Shown: positions 18,596 to 28,201 of the stretch, piece after piece | How the letters are laid out: every line of letters begins with the position of its first letter | Position numbering within the stretch: position 1 is the first letter of the stretch | Origin: Patescibacteria group bacterium | GTDB lineage: Bacteria > Patescibacteriota > Gracilibacteria > Peribacterales > Peribacteraceae | Reading direction: 5' to 3' | Assembly (NCBI GenBank): GCA_018814875.1 | Contig: JAHIYH010000031.1 | Coordinates: 1-64,000, forward strand | Length of the DNA: 64,000 nucleotides | Notes under the pieces: generated by a model | What the model was told of the DNA's origin: nothing | Seen by the model: the letters and a program-made list of their open reading frames with translations, nothing else | The model's database searches: none | Made by a program: the position numbers and the translations under genes

Positions 18596-19419
18596 CGGAT
18601 GCCTCGCCACTCGAATTCCTCGGCGTTTCGGAAGCTGCAGCCGACGCGGCAGCGGCACTGCTGTGCGCGAAACATGAGAACATACGCACGTCGGGTAATA
18701 CGCGAGACCTGAACGTGCACATGAAGACGTCGATAATGGACCCCGTAACTACTGTCGATATCGAAGCACAGGAGCGCATCATTGCGGTCATCCGCAAACG
18801 CTTCCCTACGCACCGCTTCCTTGCGGAGGAGGATGGAGCAGACAGTCTCGGTGACCCGCAGTCTCCGTACGTATGGATCATCGATCCAATCGATGGAACA
18901 ACGAATTTTATCCACGGCAAGGAGAATTTCGGTACGATCGTCGCGGTAGCGAAGGACAACGAACTCCTCGCCGGATGCATGCTGTTGCCGATCATGGGGC
19001 ATCGCTTCACCGCTTCGAAGGGTCACGGTGCGTACGTCGATGGACGTCCGGTGCAGTTACGTAGAACGGCTAGCATGACGGATGCCATCCTTTGCTCGAA
19101 CATAACACGGCGAGCCAAACCCGATGCGAACGGCGTTCTGCAGGTATCGGTCCCTTCATGTGCCTCTCTAGAGAACTACGGCTGCGCCGTTCAGGGGATC
19201 GGAGACATGCTCCTCGGCTGGAATGACGGCGTGTTTTTCCGCGGTCTCAAGATCTGGGATATCGCAGCTGGTTTCCTCATGATCGCGGAGGCGGGCGGGA
19301 AATACCGCTACGAATGGATGGAGCCGGGGAATCCCCGAAACGGATTGCTCTGTGTCGGGACAACGATGCCGATCTTCGATGAGGTCTGCGCATTCGTGTT
19401 TGAGAAGGGTCTGGCCTAG
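18592..19419 (+). CDS. inositol monophosphatase family protein
   Basis: The metal site IDPIDGTTNF and the later KIWDIAAG are the two signatures of the Li-sensitive Mg-dependent phosphatase family (IMPase, HisN, CysQ). 275 residues, standard. Start at MTDASP, whose ATG overlaps the previous stop; an upstream in-frame Met gives only an Arg-rich extension read from the end of the pyruvyltransferase gene. In this module it could dephosphorylate a nonulosonate 9-phosphate (inference). The GC content is markedly higher here (about 68 % over 18601-18660) than in the following genes (about 40 %). Confidence 0.88.
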   Translation: MTDASPLEFLGVSEAAADAAAALLCAKHENIRTSGNTRDLNVHMKTSIMDPVTTVDIEAQERIIAVIRKRFPTHRFLAEEDGADSLGDPQSPYVWIIDPIDGTTNFIHGKENFGTIVAVAKDNELLAGCMLLPIMGHRFTASKGHGAYVDGRPVQLRRTASMTDAILCSNITRRAKPDANGVLQVSVPSCASLENYGCAVQGIGDMLLGWNDGVFFRGLKIWDIAAGFLMIAEAGGKYRYEWMEPGNPRNGLLCVGTTMPIFDEVCAFVFEKGLA

Positions 19420-19599
19420 GACGGGATATCGGACAAGATGAGTGAATCCATCGTCCCACTGAGAGGTGCAACGGCAGCGTAGGCATACGTATATTCTCGA
19501 ATGGCCTGCTTCGGCACCAATACAAGTTCAAATTATTATTTTTATACGATGTTTTGAAATGTAATTAGCATAAGAATGCTATATGCTGCCCTCACTTAA

Positions 19600-21057
19600 A
19601 TGAAGCCTCTTCGTGCAATTATCCTTCGATGTACCAGCTCCGTGGCTCACGGCGCCATTGTTCGTGTGATGCAGGAAATCCCATTCGAATTCTGCGGCAG
19701 CCTGAGTTGCCGCCATTGCCGATATCCGGGTTTAAGTGACGGGAATCAGCCATGGTTCTATTCGAGCAAAATTCGCAATGGTGTTTATGAAGGTGTAAAC
19801 CATGCAGATCTTATGCCTCTTGATGAGGAGATCGTCGTAAAGATGCGTGATAGCGAAGCGCTCTTCATGTACATGGTGACACGCATGGAGTATGCGCGAA
19901 AAATATCCTACGAAGAGCGCAAGCGACGCTATCTCCTTCACTTGCGATTTTGGAATGATTTTATTGAACGGTACAGTATTAATATCTTTATCTCGGAGAC
20001 CCTACCACACGAGATACCTGATTACATCATCTATGAGCTATGCAAACTGAAGGGTATTCTCACATTATTCTCCCATACAACTCCAATCCGTGATACTTCG
20101 TTTGTTACTGAAGATGTGGAAGAGTCAGCTATACAGATAAAAGAACGTCTGGAGGAACTAGATGCACAGGCGTCTGGTGATGTGGCTTTGTCAGAGCAAC
20201 TCGAGGCGTACTACAAAGAGCAAACGCAGCCCGAAGGTAAGTTCAAATTTATTTACCAGGAAAAACCGCAGAATTTTCTTTCGTTGTTTGTGCGCAGAAT
20301 TCTTTCGAAACCGAGTGTATTTTTACACTGGACTACATTTCTCTTTTCAGTTCCCGCATGGATACGCCGCATACGCAAACTAGGCAGCGCGTGGACGCAA
20401 TACAAATTGAGGAAATTTTATGACTCTCATGCGGTGGAGCCGGACTACAGCAAGAAATATATATACTTCCCGCTCCAGTTTCAGCCAGAATGCTCCACAT
20501 GTCCCATGGCGGGAGCGTTTGTTGACCAGAATGTTTCTGTACATCTTCTCTCAAGTACTGCACCAGAAGGGGTGCTTATATACATTAAGGAACACCCAAG
20601 ACAGCGCAAACAGGGAATTGTCGGCCGCAGCAGGGAGTTTTATCAGGAGCTTCTTAATATGCCGAATGTACGCTTAGTCAAACACAGTGCCAGCACCTTT
20701 GACCTGCGGGAACATTGCCAAGCCGTTGCAACCGGGACAGGAACAGCGGGCTTTGAAGCACTCTTCCGTGAAAAGCCCGTGATAATTTTTGGTCATAATT
20801 TTTACCAGTACGCTCACAGCGTATTCCAGATCAGAACAAAAGAGGACTGCCTTAATGCCATGGAAGACATTTTTGAGAGAGGGGAGAAGCCCGATCTGAT
20901 ATCAGTGCGGAGGTTCCTGAAAGCAATGGAGGACACCCGCCTGCATGCTTCCATCTCGGAGTGGCATATATCAAATAATACTGATTTAACAGTTGAAAAG
21001 AGCACACATTCTTTTGCTGACTCTCTCTTCGAGAGAATTCAAAAACACTTTTCCTAG
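19600..21057 (+). CDS. capsule-biosynthesis-like glycosyltransferase, copy A
   Basis: 485 residues. The C-terminal half reads like the donor domain of KpsS/KpsC-type capsule proteins (PF05159-like): YIKEHPRQRKQG, a conserved TGTGTAGFEALFREKPVIIFG and a preceding CSTCPMAG segment. The N-terminal half shares DEE...M..SE..F, YEERKRRYLLHLRFWN and YELCKLKGI with the next gene, so the two are paralogues placed tail to tail with a 4-nt overlap. Likely cytoplasmic, soluble. Substrate unknown. Confidence 0.72.
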   Translation: MKPLRAIILRCTSSVAHGAIVRVMQEIPFEFCGSLSCRHCRYPGLSDGNQPWFYSSKIRNGVYEGVNHADLMPLDEEIVVKMRDSEALFMYMVTRMEYARKISYEERKRRYLLHLRFWNDFIERYSINIFISETLPHEIPDYIIYELCKLKGILTLFSHTTPIRDTSFVTEDVEESAIQIKERLEELDAQASGDVALSEQLEAYYKEQTQPEGKFKFIYQEKPQNFLSLFVRRILSKPSVFLHWTTFLFSVPAWIRRIRKLGSAWTQYKLRKFYDSHAVEPDYSKKYIYFPLQFQPECSTCPMAGAFVDQNVSVHLLSSTAPEGVLIYIKEHPRQRKQGIVGRSREFYQELLNMPNVRLVKHSASTFDLREHCQAVATGTGTAGFEALFREKPVIIFGHNFYQYAHSVFQIRTKEDCLNAMEDIFERGEKPDLISVRRFLKAMEDTRLHASISEWHISNNTDLTVEKSTHSFADSLFERIQKHFS

Positions 21058-22499
21058 CCTTGATGCTGCTGCTGGATAATTTTCCCAATGTACTCTCCCA
21101 TTTTCCATGCTCTTTCCTCTTTGGGGATCGGCTTACATACAGTAGATGTTCTAAAGAAGCTTTCCCCAGTTGTCTCCTCCATCGCCTTTAGAAAGATGCG
21201 CATATCACGCAGTGTGTGGCTTTCTTTGTCATGGAAGATCTTCTGCACTGCGCGTTTACAGTCCTCCTCTGAGCGGATGCGATAAACACCTGGTGCATAT
21301 TGAAAGTATTTATGTCCAAAAAGCATCGCAGGTTTCTGTTTAAATAACGCTTGGAAGCATGCGGTACCGGTGGCAGATGCCACTACTACTGATGCTTTGA
21401 TTAATTCGAAGGAATCCATGTCTCTTGGCATTAGTGTTACAGAAGGTATTGCATGAAGAGCATGATAGAACTCACAATCACGCATCATCTCTCCTTGGTT
21501 AGGATGCTCTTTAACATAAATCCTAACTCCATCAGGAAGGCACGCCGCGAGCAGCTGGACTATCAGTTCCTGATCCGTATACACGCCACCCATCGGGCAG
21601 GTAGTCGCTTCTGGCTGCATGTGAAGGGGAACGTATACGAAAGGAACTTCTAGATCTGGCATTTCCACCAGTTTATCGTAGAGACTTCTCGTTATGTGGT
21701 GGTTCCACTTTCGCTTCCAGAAGTCGACTGAGATGACGGACTTTAAGAAGTAGAGAGGTTTGCGGAGAAGTATGGAAAATGCTATCTGGATCCATTTTGC
21801 GATGAAGCCACGGTGTGCTAAATGCGGGTGATTTTCTATCATGTACCATGGCTTTATTTGGCCGTTTGTATAGATATCGAATGATTCTTCAAACACTGGC
21901 GAGAGAGGCACCTCCATTTCTAGATCTGCATATTCCTTCATGAGTTCCTCTGTTCGGTCACCGATTTCTTTCCCCGCCTCCTTCCAGTTTTCTTCCATAC
22001 TGAACGAATCTGCCATGAAGTGCATGGCTAAATAGATCGTGCGGATACCCTTCAGCTTACATAAATCATAGATTACTAAATCGTAACACTGGTGTGGAAT
22101 ATTATGAGCTAGGTACAAGTCAATCTCCTTTTTATCGAGTACATGATTCCAATAACGTAGGTGCCGGTAGTACTGTCGTTTGCGCTCATCATATGACATG
22201 TCTTTGTAGAGTGCGTATCGACCAACCATTTTTAGAAAGACAGATTCGCAGTGTTGCATGGATTCAATAAGTTCTTCATCCAATGGTGGAATCTCTTGCC
22301 AGTTAACATTCGGATACCGTCCGGCACGCAGATCTACGGCAGACATTGATATGTATTCAACATCTTCTCCAAGATTTGGTATATAAGATGTATCATCACC
22401 AATTGCGATACATGTGTCGATTGTCATATCCTTCAGAGCACCTTCTATCATTGGATTTCCGAAACAATCTCGATTGAATCCCTTAATAATTACATTCAT
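21054..22499 (-). CDS. capsule-biosynthesis-like glycosyltransferase, copy B
   Basis: 481 residues, paralogue of the preceding gene along its length: YDERKRQYYRHLRYWN, YDLCKLKGI, TTCPMGG, YVKEHPNQGE and ASATGTACFQALFKQKP. The parallel suggests a GT-B like donor domain at the C-terminus that may add a ulosonate or related sugar. It converges on copy A and overlaps it by 4 nt. It lies 37 nt upstream of the start-side neighbour pseI end, on the same strand as the pseudaminic operon, and may be its last gene. Confidence 0.72.
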   Translation of the reverse strand: MNVIIKGFNRDCFGNPMIEGALKDMTIDTCIAIGDDTSYIPNLGEDVEYISMSAVDLRAGRYPNVNWQEIPPLDEELIESMQHCESVFLKMVGRYALYKDMSYDERKRQYYRHLRYWNHVLDKKEIDLYLAHNIPHQCYDLVIYDLCKLKGIRTIYLAMHFMADSFSMEENWKEAGKEIGDRTEELMKEYADLEMEVPLSPVFEESFDIYTNGQIKPWYMIENHPHLAHRGFIAKWIQIAFSILLRKPLYFLKSVISVDFWKRKWNHHITRSLYDKLVEMPDLEVPFVYVPLHMQPEATTCPMGGVYTDQELIVQLLAACLPDGVRIYVKEHPNQGEMMRDCEFYHALHAIPSVTLMPRDMDSFELIKASVVVASATGTACFQALFKQKPAMLFGHKYFQYAPGVYRIRSEEDCKRAVQKIFHDKESHTLRDMRIFLKAMEETTGESFFRTSTVCKPIPKEERAWKMGEYIGKIIQQQHQG

Positions 22500-22536
22500 A
22501 GCGTAATTATGGCAGAAGGATACATCCTGCGCATAA

Positions 22537-23619
22537 CTATTTGTCGATCAATTCCCATGATAATGGAGTGCCACGTTTTATGGCTATAGCTGCGTTTCTC
22601 TTCAAAATATTATGCAGCTCCTTTGGTGGCAGGCCATTGCCTGGGCGAATAGATCGTACATTCTTTTCGGTAATCTCTTCACCTTTGGCAATGTTCTCTA
22701 CGGCATAGAGCGAGCGGCGTAGTGGGGCACAGTCCTTTTCTTGGTCGGAAGGACCATAGCGCACTTCTCCTAATACTTTTTCGTCTACTTCTTGTCGTGA
22801 TGTACCCGATTCAACTGCGCGGACTGAATCGACCATATCTTTAAATTCATTTGGTTCTAGAGAGAATGCAGTGTCCAGACCAGGTTCGTTCCTAGAAAGG
22901 CAGAAATGTTTTTCTATAACGCATGCTCCAAGTGTTACTGCAGCGATAGGCGCATCGAATCCCATTGTGTGATCCGAAAGACCAACAGGCACACTGAATT
23001 GTTTTGCAATGTCGGGGATCGTTCGCAAATTCATTTCCTCCGGTAGTGCAGGATAAGCACTTGTGCACTTAAGAATGACCAGTTCATCGTTACCTTCTTC
23101 TTGTACAGCAGAAACGGCCTCGCGAATTTCTTCCAGTGTCCCCATTCCTGTAGACATGATGATTGGCTTTCCCTTTTTTGCGACATGTTTGATGAGCGGG
23201 ATGTCTACCAATTCAAAAGAAGCGATTTTGTAGGCTGGCACATCCATCTCTTCCAAAAAGTCAGCTGCGGTTGGATCAAATGGTGTCGAGAATAGATCTA
23301 TATCAAGATTTTGTGCTACCTCTTTCAATTTTGGGTACCATTCCCACGGAGTTGATGCTTCCTCATAGAGTTCATAAAGTGTTTTCCCGTCCCAGAGTGT
23401 TCCGTTGATCTTAAATTCTTCTCGGTCAGATTTGATTGTAATTGTGTCTGCCGTGAACGTTTGAAGTTTTGCAGCATCTGCTCCTGCCTCCTTCATAGCG
23501 TGAATAATCTCTACGGCTTTATCGAAACTTTTCCCATGGTTGCCAGACATCTCTGCAATGATATAGGTCGGGTGCCCTGGTCCGATAAGTCGGCCGTTGA
23601 TTGTGATCTCCTTTTTCAT
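22537..23619 (-). CDS. pseI: pseudaminic acid synthase
   Basis: NeuB-family barrel followed by a SAF domain (from about residue 290), 360 residues. Metal histidines His217 (GLSDHTMG) and His238 (IEKHFCLSR) and the KLQTFTADT segment are those of PseI, which condenses phosphoenolpyruvate with 2,4-diacetamido-2,4,6-trideoxy-L-altrose to pseudaminic acid. The start overlaps the end of the PseG fusion gene by 4 nt. All other Pse pathway steps lie upstream in the same operon, which strengthens the call. Confidence 0.93.
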   Translation of the reverse strand: MKKEITINGRLIGPGHPTYIIAEMSGNHGKSFDKAVEIIHAMKEAGADAAKLQTFTADTITIKSDREEFKINGTLWDGKTLYELYEEASTPWEWYPKLKEVAQNLDIDLFSTPFDPTAADFLEEMDVPAYKIASFELVDIPLIKHVAKKGKPIIMSTGMGTLEEIREAVSAVQEEGNDELVILKCTSAYPALPEEMNLRTIPDIAKQFSVPVGLSDHTMGFDAPIAAVTLGACVIEKHFCLSRNEPGLDTAFSLEPNEFKDMVDSVRAVESGTSRQEVDEKVLGEVRYGPSDQEKDCAPLRRSLYAVENIAKGEEITEKNVRSIRPGNGLPPKELHNILKRNAAIAIKRGTPLSWELIDK

Positions 23620-25106
23620 GATTTGAGCATATTGCTTTTAAGAACTAGATGTAGGGAAGGCTCTCCATTAATTTTCGTGATGGCTGTTTCTGTAAATCCA
23701 GATTTAGCGAATACCGCTTTAGAAACTTCATTTTCTGGTTTGATATATGCGTCAATACTTTCAGTGTCTGTTGTTGCAAACATTCGTCTGCATCCATTTG
23801 CGATCAATTCTGTTGCATACTTCTTCCCGCGCATATCTGGAGCGACGCTTACAGAAATTACTGCTCTGTCTCCTTCGATATCGAACCGGACTTGTCCAAC
23901 TAGCTCATCATCCTCATTGTATGCAATAAAGAAACGATGGTTTAGGTCACTAAGTTTCTCCTGATACCACTTAGCGTGAGTATCCCATGGAATTGGATCT
24001 GACGAAAATGATGCATCTCGTGTCTGTGGATCGTTCGCCCACTCAAATGTTATTTTACAGTCTTCCGAGGTTGCGGGGCGTAGCCAGATTTTATTACTGA
24101 ACATTTCCATGCACACGCGTGCAGCACCATGCCCATCTACAAGGCGTATCCCAGCAGAAGACATATCCTCCCGTTCTGAACGGTTATTAAGTAACTGCCG
24201 TAGCGTTTTTGCCAAGACGTGATGTGAAATTTTTGTATGATGTCCGAGATTTATTCCAGCGCCTGCCGCCTCAATTCCTTCTGCGACGGCTTTCTGATTG
24301 TCTGAGATGATCATTATCATCATAGGGAGGCCCATGTATGCAAGTTCATAGCAGGTTGTTCCTCCACTGGTTATGGCGAGATCGGCCCATGTCATTAGTT
24401 CGTGCATGTTAGATGCGTCGATAACCACTTCCATAGATGCTTTGTTGCACGCATCTTGCAGCACTTTTAGATGTGGATTTGTTCCTCCTACCACAACCCT
24501 AACTTCTACGTTCTCAAGGTTACGTAGTGCTTCTATGACCATACCTGTTATATTTTCAGAATCTGCTCCGCCAAACGTTACAAGAATCTTGGAAGCAGTG
24601 TCCTGTATTTTGCGTTTCTTGTGCGCGGATACAAATTCTTGTCGAAGGAGTGCGTAGCGTGTTCCTAGGAGAAGTTTGGTTGATACTTCTCTACTTTTGT
24701 AAAAAATATCAGATGCATAAATATTTTGATTCAGAATGATGTCTGAGCTGTAGTATTTTGCATGACCGTAATCATCGATGAATAAAATCTTCAAGTTTTG
24801 CTCCTTAAGATGTTGTTGGTAATCCGCATCGAAGGAATATCCATCTACAATAATCCATTGGGCTCCAATATCTTTTGCCTTCTTTGCCACTTCTTCTGCG
24901 TCTTCTTGCCCGTAGGGGGTGGCGGAAAGTGCAACAACCTCACAGTTATTTTTCTTTAGCCTATCTGCGAGTGATGGCGTAATTTTGGAAGTGATAAATA
25001 CAGATTGCCCATCAGTTTTCTGGAGAGCTTGTGCGAGTGCAAGGCATCGCATTACATGACCGGTTCCAATTTTAGGGCTGGCATCGGAGCGGAAAAGAAT
25101 GTTCAT
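23616..25106 (-). CDS. pseG: PseG hydrolase fused to a GNAT acetyltransferase (PseH-like)
   Basis: Residues 1 to about 340 are PseG, the UDP-2,4-diacetamido-trideoxy-altrose hydrolase: SDASPKIGTGHVMRC carries the catalytic His17, and AITSGGTTCYELAYMG is the UDP-binding loop of this GT-B relative. From about residue 343 a GNAT domain begins (WLRPATSEDCK, then VSVAPDMRGKKYATELI as the acetyl-CoA loop), matching PseH, the N-acetyltransferase that acts one step earlier. One chain of 496 residues thus covers two successive steps. No separate pseH is seen in the operon. Confidence 0.92.
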   Translation of the reverse strand: MNILFRSDASPKIGTGHVMRCLALAQALQKTDGQSVFITSKITPSLADRLKKNNCEVVALSATPYGQEDAEEVAKKAKDIGAQWIIVDGYSFDADYQQHLKEQNLKILFIDDYGHAKYYSSDIILNQNIYASDIFYKSREVSTKLLLGTRYALLRQEFVSAHKKRKIQDTASKILVTFGGADSENITGMVIEALRNLENVEVRVVVGGTNPHLKVLQDACNKASMEVVIDASNMHELMTWADLAITSGGTTCYELAYMGLPMMIMIISDNQKAVAEGIEAAGAGINLGHHTKISHHVLAKTLRQLLNNRSEREDMSSAGIRLVDGHGAARVCMEMFSNKIWLRPATSEDCKITFEWANDPQTRDASFSSDPIPWDTHAKWYQEKLSDLNHRFFIAYNEDDELVGQVRFDIEGDRAVISVSVAPDMRGKKYATELIANGCRRMFATTDTESIDAYIKPENEVSKAVFAKSGFTETAITKINGEPSLHLVLKSNMLKS

Positions 25107-25124
25107 TTGCGAGGCGGAAAATAT

Positions 25125-25862
25125 TTACATGTATTGACCTGCATCAACTACAACAACCTGGCCAGTGATGTGTCGTGCATCTTCACTGCACAGAAAGGAA
25201 ACAACGGGAGCAATGTCCTCGGGCTGCCCAAGGCGTTTTATTGCACACTCTCTTAGAACAAGTTCACGAACGGAATCGGGAGTGTTTTTTTGAGAAGGTG
25301 TTTCTATGAAGCCGGGAGCAACAAGATTAACATTGATGTTGTATTCTCCCATCTCAATTGCTGCTGCCTTAACTAGTCCTGTTAGCCCGGCCTTTGCGGC
25401 GTTGTAGCTTGCAGTACCTTTACGTCCTCGTAATCCGTTAATCGATCCGATGGAGACAATCTTCCCTTCTTTCTGTTTGATAAATGCGGGAGCTACTGCG
25501 TGGATGTAGTTGAACGTTCCTTTTAAGCACACATCAATCACGTTATCCCAATCTGACTCCGAAAGTTCCCACAGAGGAGCTATGCGTGCAAAGCCTGCGT
25601 TGCAGACAAGAACATGAAGGCCACCAAGTTTTTCTTGTACTTCGGAAACTATGTCCTTGGCTCGCGCAAAGTCAGAGGCATCCGCCTGGAGTGCCAGTGC
25701 CTTCTGTCCCATTGATTCCACTTCCTTCACAAGTTCTGCTGCAGCTTTTGCATCTTTAACATAAGTCAGCGCAACATCATTTCCTGCCTGTGCAAGAGAG
25801 CGAACGATCTGGGCTCCCAAGCCCCTAGATCCTCCCGTAACAAGTGCAACACGGTTACTCAT
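25125..25862 (-). CDS. short-chain dehydrogenase/reductase (FabG-like)
   Basis: Classical SDR of 245 residues: TGGSRGLGAQ near the N-terminus, CNAGFA, catalytic Ser in GSING, YNAAKAGL with the Tyr and Lys, and a PGFIETP loop. NAD(P)H-dependent ketoreductase fold close to FabG. It sits within the pseudaminic operon between PseG-H and a Gfo/Idh enzyme, so a role in making a modified or substituent-carrying sugar (for example a hydroxyacyl group) is possible; this is inference. Confidence 0.88.
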   Translation of the reverse strand: MSNRVALVTGGSRGLGAQIVRSLAQAGNDVALTYVKDAKAAAELVKEVESMGQKALALQADASDFARAKDIVSEVQEKLGGLHVLVCNAGFARIAPLWELSESDWDNVIDVCLKGTFNYIHAVAPAFIKQKEGKIVSIGSINGLRGRKGTASYNAAKAGLTGLVKAAAIEMGEYNINVNLVAPGFIETPSQKNTPDSVRELVLRECAIKRLGQPEDIAPVVSFLCSEDARHITGQVVVVDAGQYM

Positions 25863-25917
25863 AAGGCAATGCTAGCACACCACTCCGCGTTTAAAACGTT
25901 ATTAGTGTTCAAATATT

Positions 25918-26925
25918 TCATTTTTCCTTGCTCATTTTTGACTGAATTCTGGCCTTCAATGCGATATCAAGTGCCTGTGTTGCTTCCATTAGATTGCATT
26001 GTGGAGAGCGCCTATCCGCTATGCAGCTTAGGAAATGATTTACTTCATCAATGTACATCTGATTGATGTCGTACCCTTCTGGTTCGGGGTATGAATCTAC
26101 CAAGGTTCCTTTTACATCCTGCACATCTACCTTCTTTTTATTGATATCCCATGTAATGGATCCATCGGTTCCATTAAAAATGCAGTATCGTTTGTATTCG
26201 TGTTCCGTAAAGCTGAGATGTACGTTGCTTTCCGATCCACTTCCATGCCAGAGAACTAGATCTGCAGTTCCCTCTACTGATGGCAGATCAATGTCAGTTG
26301 CTGGCTTACTTGTTGTACTAACAAGAGTTGCAGGTCCCAGATACCAAAGTGCTAGGTCAATTTCATGGATGCAGTCCAAAATGGCACCGCCCTGCTCAGG
26401 ATCTGCACTGTAGCTTTGGCGATAATCTTGCTGAGGTTTCCAATCTGGAAGGTAAGAGCCTGTATAAATATAAGCCTGTTTTACAGATCCGATTCTGCCT
26501 TCATTTAGTAATCTCTTGACGGTTGCCGGACCATGGTGGAAGCGCATGTTGCAGCCGACCATGCAGGTGAGGCCTCTTTCTTCTACTTCCTGCGTTAATT
26601 CTTTGATATGTTCTTTATTAATAGAGAGTGGCTTTTCGATAAAGAGGTTCATATTTGCTTTTGCTGCATTGAGTGCCTGAGTGATGTGAAACTTTGTTGG
26701 AGAACATATGAAAACAATGTCCGGCTTCTGCTCCTTAAGAGCAGCTTCTAAGTCAGCATATGATTTGCAGTCCAATTTCTCTACAGCTGATTTCAGATTT
26801 GCTTCATTTGGATCACATACAGAAAGCTGCTTAATTCCTAGATTGTTCAGATTTTTGAGATGTCTCTTCCCGATAGATCCAGCACCACTAACAAGTACTA
26901 CGAGATCTGAGAAGTAGTTATTCAT
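25918..26925 (-). CDS. Gfo/Idh/MocA family sugar oxidoreductase
   Basis: 335 residues. Rossmann motif SGAGSIGKRH near residue 13, VFICSPTKFHI, IEKPLS and GCNMRFHHGP are typical of the family. It resembles the oxidoreductase at 13290-14297, which likewise sits beside an SDR and a NeuB-family gene; the pairing of Gfo/Idh + SDR + NeuB therefore occurs twice in the window. Next gene upstream (pseC) ends one nt away. Substrate unknown, probably a nucleotide or free sugar in the same pathway. Confidence 0.88.
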   Translation of the reverse strand: MNNYFSDLVVLVSGAGSIGKRHLKNLNNLGIKQLSVCDPNEANLKSAVEKLDCKSYADLEAALKEQKPDIVFICSPTKFHITQALNAAKANMNLFIEKPLSINKEHIKELTQEVEERGLTCMVGCNMRFHHGPATVKRLLNEGRIGSVKQAYIYTGSYLPDWKPQQDYRQSYSADPEQGGAILDCIHEIDLALWYLGPATLVSTTSKPATDIDLPSVEGTADLVLWHGSGSESNVHLSFTEHEYKRYCIFNGTDGSITWDINKKKVDVQDVKGTLVDSYPEPEGYDINQMYIDEVNHFLSCIADRRSPQCNLMEATQALDIALKARIQSKMSKEK

Positions 26926-26926
26926 A

Positions 26927-28126
26927 TTATTTTCGGTAGTAATTATACACTTTCTTTACCGCTTCTATCACGTCCGATACATCGTCGTCGCTCATTCCCG
27001 AAAAAATTGGTAGAGAGATGATCTGTTCATATGCCGTTTCGGCTACGGGGAACATGCCCTGTTTTGTGTCGAAGTGTTCGCGGTAGAACGGGTGTAAATG
27101 CACTGGAATGTAGTGCACATTCACACCAATGTTTTCCGCGTTCAATGCTTTAAAGATATCATCGCGCGTAGCAGTGAGCACATTGGTATTCAATTTAACA
27201 ACGTATAAATGATATGCGTGAGACACGCCTTTGCGCACGGCAAGTGGTGTAATTGCGTCGATATTTTCAAATGCCGTATTGTAGATATTTGCAATCTCCT
27301 GACGGCGTACAGTCCACGTGGGAACTTTACTAAGCTGACTTATGCCAAGTGCGCATTGGAAATCTGTTAGGCGGTAGTTGTATCCTAGGTTAGACATCTC
27401 ATAAAACCATGAACCAGCGTTATGTCGCTCACGGTGATCGCTAGTTATACAGTGGTTCCTAAATTTCCGCATGACCTGCGCAAAATGAACGTTGTTTGTT
27501 GTGATCATTCCTCCTTCTCCAGTTGTTATAGGCTTAACTGCGTGGAAGCTGAAAACATTGAGATCGGCAAGCGATCCGACAGGTTGTCCTTTATACGTTC
27601 CTCCCAATGAATGGCATGCATCAGAAACAAGAGGGATGCTGTGGCGGTCTGCAATGGAACGAAGTGCGTCGTAATTACATGGTTGTCCGGCATAGTCTAC
27701 AGAAATTATAGCTTTCGTTTTTTTTGTTATTAAATCTTCTACTTTTTCAGGATCAATAAGCAGTGTGTCAGGTTCACAGTCTACAAACACTGGTGTTCCA
27801 TTCTGAAAGACTACAGCATTTGCTGTTGCTGCAAATGTCATTGTTGGCACGATAACTTCATCGCCATCTGTTATTTGCAGTGCAAACATTGCAGCGTGGA
27901 GCGCTGCTGTTCCACTGTTTACAGCAACAGCTTCCTTTTCAGATACGAAGAATGCAAACGCCTCCTCAAATTCATTAATCTTTGGTCCTGTGGTTAGCCA
28001 ATCAGATTTAAGAACCTCCGTGACAGCCTGAATATCCCCATCATTCACTGACTGACGACTGTATGGTAGACGCGTTTTTCGAATGGGTGATCCGCCGTGT
28101 AAGGCAATTGATGATTTATCAGACAT
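26927..28126 (-). CDS. pseC: UDP-4-keto-sugar aminotransferase (PseC)
   Basis: A DegT/DnrJ/EryC1 PLP aminotransferase of 399 residues. VNSGTAALHAAMFAL binds the cofactor phosphate and the PLP lysine is in SFHAVKPITTGEGG. Paired with PseB it makes the 4-amino sugar of the pseudaminic route. A TATACT hexamer seven nt before the ATG (28134-28139) may be a -10 box for a leaderless transcript beginning here, although pseB lies just upstream on the same strand. A second DegT enzyme is encoded at 44354-45466. Confidence 0.9.
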   Translation of the reverse strand: MSDKSSIALHGGSPIRKTRLPYSRQSVNDGDIQAVTEVLKSDWLTTGPKINEFEEAFAFFVSEKEAVAVNSGTAALHAAMFALQITDGDEVIVPTMTFAATANAVVFQNGTPVFVDCEPDTLLIDPEKVEDLITKKTKAIISVDYAGQPCNYDALRSIADRHSIPLVSDACHSLGGTYKGQPVGSLADLNVFSFHAVKPITTGEGGMITTNNVHFAQVMRKFRNHCITSDHRERHNAGSWFYEMSNLGYNYRLTDFQCALGISQLSKVPTWTVRRQEIANIYNTAFENIDAITPLAVRKGVSHAYHLYVVKLNTNVLTATRDDIFKALNAENIGVNVHYIPVHLHPFYREHFDTKQGMFPVAETAYEQIISLPIFSGMSDDDVSDVIEAVKKVYNYYRK

Positions 28127-28201
28127 AGGGGTTAGTATAGTACCATTACGCTTTCCATCATGCCTTTTCTCGTCCCATGGTTCCAGCTGCTTTCCTAGCT
28201 A

